Source: Gemmatimonadota bacterium
Lineage (GTDB): Bacteria > Gemmatimonadota > Gemmatimonadetes > Gemmatimonadales > Gemmatimonadaceae
Assembly: GCA_003142495.1 (NCBI GenBank)
Contig: PLMM01000351.1
Coordinates: forward strand, 1-5,578
Direction: 5' to 3'
Length of the DNA: 5,578 nucleotides
Shown here: positions 1 to 5,578 of the stretch, piece by piece
Layout of the letters: each line of letters starts with the position of its first letter
Position numbering within the stretch: the stretch's first letter is position 1
Notes under the pieces: model-generated
Database searches by the model: none
What the model was told of the DNA's origin: nothing
Seen by the model: only the letters and a program-made list of their open reading frames with translations
Program-made: the position numbers and the translations under genes

Positions 1-2
1 GA

Positions 3-1508
3 ACCGATGGGGCCTCGTCTCCCTTCTTCTCGCCGGACGGACATCAGATTGGCTTCGTGACGAACGGCAAGACCATTCGCATTCTTCCGCTCGATGGCGG
101 GTCCGCGCTCACGCTCACGGACAGCGCCAACGCAACGGCCGCCGACTGGGGGAGCGATGGCTACGTCTACTTCGAAGTGGACTCGGGGATCAGTCGCATT
201 CGCGCGACGGGTGGCCGCTCTGAATCCGTTTACAAATTCCCAGCCGGCGAGCACGTGCTCGGCGCGGAGTGGCCGGTAGTGATGCCGGACGGGAAGGGGC
301 TGCTCTTTCGCATTCGCCGCGAGGGACAGAGCGTTGCCGACTTCGAGATCGTGGCGATGGAGCTTCCGAAGGGAAAGCCGCACGCATTGCTTCGCGGAAT
401 CTACGCGCGTTATTCCCCCTCGGGCGATCTCGTCGTTGTCAGCGCAGAGGGCAAGCTGCTCGTCGTACCCTTCGATGCGAAGAAGCTCGAGCTGACTGGT
501 GCGCCCGTCGCGCTGTATGAGGGGCTCGAGTCGAATGCGTACAGCTCCGCGGTTGCGCTCTCGAACGCCGGAACGCTGATCTACATGACGTTGAGCCAGA
601 CCTCCGCTCGCGAGTTGGTGTGGGTGACGCGCGAGGGACTGGCGAGCCCGGTCGACGCTACGTGGAAGGTTGGTGGAACGATCAGCAGCTTTGCGCTGTC
701 GCCAAATGGGCGCTCGATCGCACTCGACGTGCTCCGATCGGCAGGTGCGGACGTTTGGGTGAAGCAGCTCCCTGGCGGCCCCTTCTCGCGCATCACCTTC
801 GGGGATACAACGGCCTTTCGTCCGACGTGGATGCCGGACGGAATCAGCCTGCTGTATCTCGTCGATCGCGGCGACGGCGGCGGCATCCCCGCGACTCGAC
901 GCGCCGACGGCGTCGGCGCGCAGCGAAGGCTCCTCCCATCGAAGTATGCGAATGGACAGGCGCTCGTGTCGCCCGATGGAAAGTGGCTCATCGTGCGAAG
1001 CGTCATCGGCGAGGTCGGGAACGGAGACATCCTCGCCACGCACTTCGGCGATTCCGTTCTCGTTCCCTTCGTTGCCACTCCAGCGCGCGAGCTCACAGCC
1101 GCACTTTCGCCCGACGGAAAGTTTCTCGCATACGCCTCCGACGAGTCGGGAACGAGCGAGATCTTCGTGCGCCCGTTTCCCGATGTGGCAACGGCTCGCT
1201 GGCAGGTTTCGACGTCGGGCGGAAGCGCGCCGCTCTGGTCACACAGTGGCAAGGAGCTCTTCTTCCGGAATGGGCACAACGATCTGCAGGTCGCTGCTGT
1301 GAGCGAGTCGCCGACGTTCACGGTGGGCGCACAGAAGACGCTCTTTTCGCTCTCGCCATTCACCTTCGGTGGGCCCGTTCAGCAGTACGCGATCGCACCC
1401 GATGACAAGCGCTTTCTGATGCTGCGGGAAACGACGGCGGGAGAGATCGGAACGCTCATCGTGAGCGAGCACTGGTTCGAGGAGCTCAAGGCGCGCGCAC
1501 AGAAGTAG
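3..1508 (+). CDS. TolB/PD40-like beta-propeller protein, C-terminal part; probably the sensor end of a Ser/Thr kinase (5' end outside window)
   Basis: The frame is open from the left edge (first full codon at 3) to the TAG at 1506-1508, giving 501 visible residues. The GTG at 57 is not a credible start, because it sits inside a propeller blade and the preceding 18 codons already carry a typical SPDG blade motif (SPFFSPDGHQIGF). Further PD40-type motifs follow: LSPNGRSIAL, a WMPDG blade, VSPDGKWLIV and LSPDGKFLAYASD. Next come an EIFVRPFP strand, a LWSHSGKELFFR blade, and a WFEELK ending. In known families the combination of an LVWVTREG strand, EIFVRPFP and a terminal WFEEL is typical of the extracytoplasmic propeller of bacterial PknB-like kinases (Gemmatimonadota, Acidobacteriota). 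The kinase domain and membrane helix would then lie upstream, which is inference. A kinase-less TolB-like protein is the alternative. It converges on the next gene with 12 bp between stop codons. Propeller identity is firm; kinase membership is likely. Confidence 0.85.
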   Translation, partial: TDGASSPFFSPDGHQIGFVTNGKTIRILPLDGGSALTLTDSANATAADWGSDGYVYFEVDSGISRIRATGGRSESVYKFPAGEHVLGAEWPVVMPDGKGLLFRIRREGQSVADFEIVAMELPKGKPHALLRGIYARYSPSGDLVVVSAEGKLLVVPFDAKKLELTGAPVALYEGLESNAYSSAVALSNAGTLIYMTLSQTSARELVWVTREGLASPVDATWKVGGTISSFALSPNGRSIALDVLRSAGADVWVKQLPGGPFSRITFGDTTAFRPTWMPDGISLLYLVDRGDGGGIPATRRADGVGAQRRLLPSKYANGQALVSPDGKWLIVRSVIGEVGNGDILATHFGDSVLVPFVATPARELTAALSPDGKFLAYASDESGTSEIFVRPFPDVATARWQVSTSGGSAPLWSHSGKELFFRNGHNDLQVAAVSESPTFTVGAQKTLFSLSPFTFGGPVQQYAIAPDDKRFLMLRETTAGEIGTLIVSEHWFEELKARAQK

Positions 1509-1517
1509 CCGCGCGCC
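1490..1517. terminator. GC-rich hairpin at the convergent junction (possible bidirectional terminator, no T-tract)
   Basis: GGCGCGCG (1490-1497) and CGCGCGCC (1510-1517) form a perfect 8-bp stem around a 12-nt loop. The loop contains the TAG stop of the plus-strand gene, and the minus-strand kinase stop lies 4 bp beyond the stem. Neither strand has a T-run after the stem, so it does not meet the usual rule for an intrinsic terminator. It may still separate the two convergent transcripts, or it may be chance in alternating GC sequence. Confidence 0.35.
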
Positions 1518-1520
1518 CGG

Positions 1521-4178
1521 CTAGTGCGAGAGCTCCGCGATCCAGACGTTGCTCTGCCGGTCCTCGATCGGAAAATAGAATCGCGTTGCACTCATCGCGA
1601 ATCCCTGGCGGAATGACGGGCGAGTGAGATCGGGGAAGCGCACGACGGGGCGCGGCGTGCCACCGGCCGCTGGTACCACGCTGATCGTCGCACGCCCCTC
1701 GGCGTCGTGCGTCTTGAAGTAGATGGATCGACCATCGCCGCTCCACACCAGAGTCTCGGGCGCGGGCGAGCCGGCCGGCGCCGAGTACAGAGTTCTCGAC
1801 GGTCCCGAGTCCGCGGCAACCACGACGATCGCGCGATTGGACTCGCTTGCGATCCACTTACCATCGGGCGACCACGATGAAAATGCGGTTTGTGCCCGGA
1901 GCGGCGCCCCGTTCAAGTGCAAGCGATGCGGTGTCGACCACTTGTCAGCGCCCAGGTGCGACGTCACGTAGACGCCGCCGTCGACACCCTGATCGAAGAA
2001 GAGCAGCCGGGCGCCGTCAGGTGACCATTGCGGGTAGCTCTCCTGCGCCGGCGTGTTGGTGACGAGCTCCGTGGTGCCGCCCGCGATCGGCTTCACCTCG
2101 ATGTCACGCGTGCCGTTTCGAAATGAATGGTAGGCGAGCAGTCGGCCGTCGGGGGAGATGCTCGGAGCGAACGTGTCGAACGCCTCGTTTGTCAGCTGCT
2201 CTGGCTCTCCACCCGACACCGCGATTCGATAGATCCTCGCGAGGCCATCGCGATCGGAGTCGTACGCCACCCACTTTCCGTCGGGCGAGACGGCAACGGC
2301 TTCGATCGTCTGCGCTCCCGTGGTGACCGGAATCGCGTCCGTCGACAGTGCAATGCCGCTCGCGGGAATTGGCAGCGAGAAGACATTGGAGTGTCCCGCG
2401 TACAGCGAGTAGGCGACGTGGCGGGCATCCGCGGTGATCGACATCGATCGCGCGTTGAGGCCGGTCGTCACTCGCATCGGAGGCGAGCGAGGCTCGCCGC
2501 TCGCCGCGAGCGCCACTTCGTACACGTCGAGGGGACCGTCGCGATTCGAGATGAAGAACAGTCGGTCGCCCGATGGGGACCACTCGGGACTCTGGTTCAT
2601 CGCGTGGTCCGCCGTGATGTGTAGCACGCGTCCGCCCGCGGCGGACACCACGATGATCCCGCTCGGTGCCTTGTTCGCGAAGTTCGCTCCCGGATCGCCC
2701 GCGATCAGGTTCCCCGACATGCATGCGATCAGCGAGCCGTGCAGAGACCAGCGGCACCAGCTGGCCTCCGGCACACCAACGGCCACCACTCGCGTCGTTT
2801 GGCCGTCAGCACCTGCGACGAATATCGAATCGTGCCTCGCGTAGACGATCTCGCGACCGTCGGGCGACCAGCTCGCGGTGCTAAGAGTGTCGCTCGCCGA
2901 GTTCGGGATGATCTCCCTCGCGCGTCCGCCGAGTGCCGGCGCGATTGCGACGCCGGTGCTGCTGCGGAACAGGAGCTGCGATCCATCCGGCGACCATCGC
3001 GGCTCGACTTCGAACGCCGCAGAATCATCGGTGAGCTGAAAGGTGCGCCCCCCTCCAGTTGGCCGGATGTAGATGCGCGCGCGCGCGGAGTTGCCCGCCG
3101 CGAATGCCACGAGCTTGCCATCGGGCGAGATGGCGGGATCGATTTGCAGCCCAGCATCGGTGGTGAACTGCGTCGCGCGCCCGAAGGCGATCGACGGCGT
3201 AAGCTTTCCCGCGTGCGTCAGTGCGAGCGCGCCGGCGATGAGCAGCGCGAGTGCGGCTCCCGCAACAACCCAGCGACCGCGATGCGACGCTGCTTTCACC
3301 GGTTTCAATCGCGCATCCGTTGGCGTGAGGCCGCCACTTGGCGTCGCGAGCGGCTCGAGCGCCGCGAGCAGCTCGCTCGCCGTTTGCCAGCGATCTGCGG
3401 GGAGCTTCGCCAGGCAGCGCATCACCGCGTTCGCGAGGGCCGGTGAAATTCCCGGCCGGTACTTCGTGATCGGCTCCGGCGCTTCCGTGACGTGCGCGGC
3501 GAGCACCTGCTGCGGCGTACCGGAAAATGGCAGGCGCCCGGCGAGCAGCTCGTAGGCGACGACGCCCACCGCGTAGATGTCCGCGCGATGATCGATGCCG
3601 GGGTCGGCCGTTGCCTGCTCGGGCGACATGTACGACGGCGTGCCGAGCGCGACGCCCATCGTGGTGAGGGTATTGCCGTTCGTTGCTTCGCTCACCGCGC
3701 GCGCGACGCCGAAGTCCGTCACCAACGCGTGCCGCCCCGAGAGCATCACGTTGTCCGGCTTGATGTCGCGGTGCACGACGCCGTGCTCGTGCGCATGCGC
3801 GAGACCATCGACTATTTCAATGAGCAGCTTGACGGCGTCGGCGATCGGAAGCTCGCGCTCGCGATTGAGACGATGCCGAAGCGACTGCCCCTGCACGTAC
3901 GGCATGACGAAGTAGAGCAGTCCGTCGGCCTCGCCCGAGTCCAGCAGCGGAAGGATGCTCGGATGCTGGAGCTGCGCCGCAATCTCGATCTCGCGATGGA
4001 AGCGCGCCGCCCCCACCGACGCCGAGAGGTCATCGCGCAGTACCTTGATCGCAACCTTGCGCCGATGCTTCACATCCTCGGCGAGATATACCGTCGCCAT
4101 TCCGCCGGCGCCGAGCTCGCGCTCGATGACGTACTTTCCGGTGAGGGCGGCGTTGATCTGGGCAATGCGATCGGTCAT
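1521..4178 (-). CDS. Membrane-anchored Ser/Thr protein kinase (PknB-like, Hanks type) with large C-terminal PD40/TolB-like propeller region
   Basis: This is an 885-residue protein that phosphorylates Ser/Thr on target proteins, probably in response to a signal sensed outside the cytoplasm. The kinase domain is about residues 16-275 and complete: glycine loop GAGGMATVYL (23-32), VAIK with Lys45, helix-C Glu63, HRDIKPDN with catalytic Asp138, DFG at 155-157, an activation segment with T170, T172 and T173, GTPSYMSPE (179-187), Asp200 in HRADIYAVG, and Arg263. All key residues are present, so it should be active. A linker leads to one transmembrane helix (about 303-320) preceded by basic residues, which places the kinase inside. 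From about 340 to the end there are about 11 SPDG-type blades (351, 396, 437, degenerate 475, 531, 581, 630, 675, 718, 769, 812), enough for two six-bladed propellers. The ATG at 4178 is the outermost in-frame start and fits the family N-terminus. It lacks a clear Shine-Dalgarno sequence. The substrate and ligand are unknown. Confidence 0.96.
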   Translation of the reverse strand: MTDRIAQINAALTGKYVIERELGAGGMATVYLAEDVKHRRKVAIKVLRDDLSASVGAARFHREIEIAAQLQHPSILPLLDSGEADGLLYFVMPYVQGQSLRHRLNRERELPIADAVKLLIEIVDGLAHAHEHGVVHRDIKPDNVMLSGRHALVTDFGVARAVSEATNGNTLTTMGVALGTPSYMSPEQATADPGIDHRADIYAVGVVAYELLAGRLPFSGTPQQVLAAHVTEAPEPITKYRPGISPALANAVMRCLAKLPADRWQTASELLAALEPLATPSGGLTPTDARLKPVKAASHRGRWVVAGAALALLIAGALALTHAGKLTPSIAFGRATQFTTDAGLQIDPAISPDGKLVAFAAGNSARARIYIRPTGGGRTFQLTDDSAAFEVEPRWSPDGSQLLFRSSTGVAIAPALGGRAREIIPNSASDTLSTASWSPDGREIVYARHDSIFVAGADGQTTRVVAVGVPEASWCRWSLHGSLIACMSGNLIAGDPGANFANKAPSGIIVVSAAGGRVLHITADHAMNQSPEWSPSGDRLFFISNRDGPLDVYEVALAASGEPRSPPMRVTTGLNARSMSITADARHVAYSLYAGHSNVFSLPIPASGIALSTDAIPVTTGAQTIEAVAVSPDGKWVAYDSDRDGLARIYRIAVSGGEPEQLTNEAFDTFAPSISPDGRLLAYHSFRNGTRDIEVKPIAGGTTELVTNTPAQESYPQWSPDGARLLFFDQGVDGGVYVTSHLGADKWSTPHRLHLNGAPLRAQTAFSSWSPDGKWIASESNRAIVVVAADSGPSRTLYSAPAGSPAPETLVWSGDGRSIYFKTHDAEGRATISVVPAAGGTPRPVVRFPDLTRPSFRQGFAMSATRFYFPIEDRQSNVWIAELSH
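3075..3087. repeat. Short GC dinucleotide tract inside the kinase gene
   Basis: Thirteen bases of perfect alternating G and C (6.5 GC units), within 15 bases of alternating purine and pyrimidine (3073-3087). The tract encodes the Arg-Ala run near residue 366 of the kinase propeller region. Such tracts can adopt Z-DNA or slip during replication. Here it is short and in frame, and may only reflect codon choice at high GC. Confidence 0.5.
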
Positions 4179-4208
4179 GTAAATTGCGGCATGAGGTTGG
4201 GTGAAGAT
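4179..4208. promoter_or_regulatory. Divergent intergenic control region between the kinase and the LssY_C gene
   Basis: Only 30 bp separate the kinase start codon (4176-4178) from the preferred start of the plus-strand gene (4209). The gap includes a small AT-rich island, GTAAATT (4179-4185), unlike the GC-rich surroundings. For the plus strand, TTGATC (4153-4158) and TGTAAA (4178-4183) each match 4 of 6 bases of the sigma-70 hexamers, but the 19-bp spacing is poor. No convincing promoter is visible for the kinase. The role is inferred from position: promoters here must overlap or extend into the opposite gene. Confidence 0.35.
4193..4204 (+). promoter_or_regulatory. Ribosome binding site favouring the ATG at 4209
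   Basis: GAGGT (4193-4197) lies 11 nt before the ATG at 4209, and GGTGA (4200-4204) lies 4 nt before it. Both resemble parts of the anti-16S core. The competing in-frame ATG at 4191 has no such motif upstream, and GAGGT would fall inside its coding sequence. This decides the start in favour of 4209, with moderate certainty. Confidence 0.45.
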
Positions 4209-5480
4209 ATGCGTTACCGGCGTGATGCGATACGGGGGCGATCAAGGCGACTCGTGTGCGCGGCGATCGTCGCTTTGCCGTGCGCGCTCGCTGCGCAGCA
4301 AGTCGCGCCGGGCGACACGCTTCACATCCGTCTTCTCGATCGACTCGCCAGCGGCCATCACGCATCGCCTCACGTGCGCGCCCTCGTGATAGCGCCGCTC
4401 GCCTCGGCTGCGCGCGACGGCGGTCGTGTCACCATTCCGCCCGGGAGCATCTTGAGCGGCTCGGTCACTGGCGCGGGGAAGGAACGCTTCGGCGGCAAGC
4501 GGCACTGGATCGCGCTTCAGCTCGACAGCATCGCGATTCCGATTGATGATGCGGCGAGCGACACCATTCGCGCCGCCATCTCCGTGCGAATAGCCTCCGT
4601 CGACGACACTCGCGAGGACGTCGACTCGGCCGGTCGCATCGTTGGGCCACCCATTCCATCCATGGTGCGATCCAAGCGCGACTGGGCCGTCCTCATCCTC
4701 GGCGTCTTTCACCCGGTGGGCGCGATCATTCTCGCCGCCACGCTCGAGGGCGAGATGGCGGAGCGACATCGAGCCGTGTCGCTCAACAGTGGAACGGAGT
4801 TGACGGCGGTGATCACGAGCGGCGCGCGGCTGAGCGCATGGTCGCGGTGGATGCCGCCGCCGCCCATCGCCGGTGGAGTGAATCCCGACTCGCTCGCGCT
4901 TGCGGCGCCTCTCCGTACGCTGCTGCGCGAGGGTGGCGCACCATCAGATGTCGTCACGCTCGCCCTGATCGGATCCGCCGCGCAGGTGAGCGCCGCATTC
5001 GCCGCGGCCGGCTGGACGCGCGCCGTGCCGCTCACGCTTCGCAGCGACTTCGTCACCTTTGTGAAGGCGGCGAAGGGAAAGGGCTACGCGGCGCAGCCGG
5101 TGTCGCAGCTCGTGCTCGACGGCCGCCCGCCCGACGTCGTCTACGAGAAGGTCGCCGACACCTTCGCCAAGCGACACCATCTACGCATGTGGCGCTGGCC
5201 GAGCGCCGATGCCGCCGATGACAGCTCGACGGTGTGGCTCGTGGCCGCGACGCACGACATCGGCGTGATGTTCTCGATGCAGCGGCGGTCGTTCACACAT
5301 CGCGTCGACTCGCGCATCGACGACGAGCGCGACAAGGTCGTGAGCGATCTCGTCGCCGCCAACGCGGTGGCGGCGCTGACCTATGCGCCGCGCACGGCGC
5401 CCGCGACCGGCGCGACGGTGAACGGAGCGAAAGTCCCGGCGGTGACCGACTGGCGCATGGCGGTGCTCGTGCTCAAGTAG
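4209..5480 (+). CDS. Exported LssY_C domain protein with signal peptide (function unknown)
   Basis: This is a 423-residue protein from the ATG at 4209; an ATG at 4191 would add six residues. The frame stays open back to 3492, but that part is antisense to the kinase domain and is not credible coding sequence. The N-terminus has a basic region (residues 1-14), a hydrophobic core (LVCAAIVALPCALA) and a likely signal peptidase I site near ALA-AQ (27-30). Residues 33-115 look beta-rich, with a GDTLHIRLLDRLAS strand and IPPGSILSGSVTGAG, a pattern seen in envelope proteins. A hydrophobic stretch at 159-179 could be a membrane segment. Residues about 250-390 match the LssY C-terminal domain (Pfam LssY_C): LIGS, AGW (267-269), PVS (297-299), GRPPD (305-309), RHHLRMW (322-328), ATHD (347-350) and DDERD (371-375). 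LssY is named from the Legionella lss secretion locus, but the biochemical role of the domain is not established. It is divergent from the kinase and convergent with the next gene. Confidence 0.88.
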   Translation: MRYRRDAIRGRSRRLVCAAIVALPCALAAQQVAPGDTLHIRLLDRLASGHHASPHVRALVIAPLASAARDGGRVTIPPGSILSGSVTGAGKERFGGKRHWIALQLDSIAIPIDDAASDTIRAAISVRIASVDDTREDVDSAGRIVGPPIPSMVRSKRDWAVLILGVFHPVGAIILAATLEGEMAERHRAVSLNSGTELTAVITSGARLSAWSRWMPPPPIAGGVNPDSLALAAPLRTLLREGGAPSDVVTLALIGSAAQVSAAFAAAGWTRAVPLTLRSDFVTFVKAAKGKGYAAQPVSQLVLDGRPPDVVYEKVADTFAKRHHLRMWRWPSADAADDSSTVWLVAATHDIGVMFSMQRRSFTHRVDSRIDDERDKVVSDLVAANAVAALTYAPRTAPATGATVNGAKVPAVTDWRMAVLVLK

Positions 5481-5492
5481 CGCTCGCGCTAC
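5477..5492. terminator. Perfect inverted repeat holding both convergent stop codons (possible bidirectional terminator)
   Basis: GTAGCG (5477-5482) and CGCTAC (5487-5492) form a perfect 6-bp stem with a CTCG loop. The plus-strand TAG (5478-5480) and the minus-strand stop (CTA, 5489-5491) sit at matching positions in the two arms. There is no T-tract on either side, so classic intrinsic termination is doubtful. Its position suggests a shared 3' end structure for both transcripts. Confidence 0.35.
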
Positions 5493-5578
5493 CGCTCTGG
5501 AAGTTGGCGCAGCGCGCGCTCGAGCTCGTCCACGAGGAAGTCTCCATCCTCCGCGGTGAACGGCATCGGTGGGCGAAT
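5489..5578 (-). CDS. C-terminal fragment of a minus-strand gene, possibly a PLP-dependent aminotransferase
   Basis: Read from the right edge, the minus strand gives 29 residues ending in TAG: an RPPMPFTAED segment, then an amphipathic helix (FLVDELERALRQL). A proline-rich strand followed by T-x-E-D and a last helix of the V-D-x-L-E-x-A-L type resembles the C-terminal end of fold-type I aminotransferases, notably class III. The resemblance is weak at this length and the function is only a suggestion. Support for coding comes from the protein-like sequence and the tight convergent placement, 8 bp from the stop of the LssY_C gene. The start lies outside the window. Confidence 0.6.
   Translation of the reverse strand: MRPPMPFTAEDGDFLVDELERALRQLPER

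Noticed and set aside
57..59. GTG as start codon of the first gene
   Set aside because: The frame is open to the window edge and the preceding codons encode a canonical SPDG blade, so the gene begins upstream.
581..1363. Long minus-strand frame of 260 codons inside the first gene
   Set aside because: It is antisense to clear PD40 blades, its composition is Ser/Pro/Arg rich without domain motifs, and it has no sensible gene context. High GC explains the lack of stops.
620..1405. Plus-strand frame of 261 codons overlapping the first gene
   Set aside because: Arg-rich shadow of the propeller frame; no recognisable motif.
2104..2757. Minus-strand frame of 217 codons within the kinase gene
   Set aside because: Shadow of the propeller-coding frame on the same strand, with a biased Arg-rich translation.
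2739..3446. Plus-strand frame of 235 codons opposite the kinase
   Set aside because: Antisense to the membrane helix and first blades; Arg/Ala rich and without domain features.
4153..4183. TTGATC and TGTAAA as a sigma-70 promoter for the LssY_C gene
   Set aside because: Each hexamer has only 4 of 6 matches and the 19-bp spacing is too long to call it a promoter with confidence; kept only as a note on the intergenic region.
3492..4190. Open plus-strand frame extending the LssY_C gene about 700 bases upstream
   Set aside because: It is fully antisense to the catalytic kinase domain, its translation is rich in Arg and His without family motifs, and the signal peptide and ribosome binding site place the real start at 4209.

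Overview
The window is a GC-rich bacterial chromosome segment. It probably comes from the Gemmatimonadota or a near relative. The main clue is the kinase on the minus strand: its N-terminus, its catalytic loop, its activation segment and its long SPDG-repeat propeller follow the pattern of the expanded Ser/Thr kinase families of that phylum. This assignment is from memory of the family, not from a search. No rRNA, tRNA, CRISPR array, insertion sequence or phage gene was seen.

Layout. (1) Positions 3-1508, plus strand: the C-terminal part of a TolB/WD40-like (PD40) propeller protein that begins upstream of the window. It is most likely the tail of a second membrane Ser/Thr kinase. (2) Positions 1521-4178, minus strand: a complete 885-residue receptor-type Ser/Thr kinase with a cytoplasmic kinase domain, one transmembrane helix and a large extracytoplasmic propeller region. 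(3) Positions 4209-5480, plus strand: an exported or membrane-attached protein with a signal peptide, a beta-rich N-terminal region, a hydrophobic middle segment and a C-terminal LssY_C domain. (4) Positions 5489-5578, minus strand: the last 29 residues of another gene, possibly a PLP-dependent aminotransferase.

Genes 1 and 2 converge with 12 bp between stop codons. Genes 2 and 3 diverge with about 30 bp between start codons. Genes 3 and 4 converge with 8 bp between stop codons. Coding density is therefore almost complete, and no stretch of 300 bases lacks a gene. Each convergent junction holds a perfect GC-rich inverted repeat that could act in both directions; neither is followed by a T-tract. 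The start-to-start gap is too short to hold two separate promoters, so the control signals of the kinase and the LssY_C gene must overlap each other or lie inside the opposite coding sequence.

The kinase and the LssY_C protein may be jointly controlled, and both would have parts outside the cytoplasm, but nothing in the sequence proves a functional link. I do not see a clear new defence, mobile or RNA system here. The most worthwhile items are the unusual architecture of the LssY_C protein, the compact divergent promoter region, the stop-codon hairpins and the probable double propeller of the kinase.
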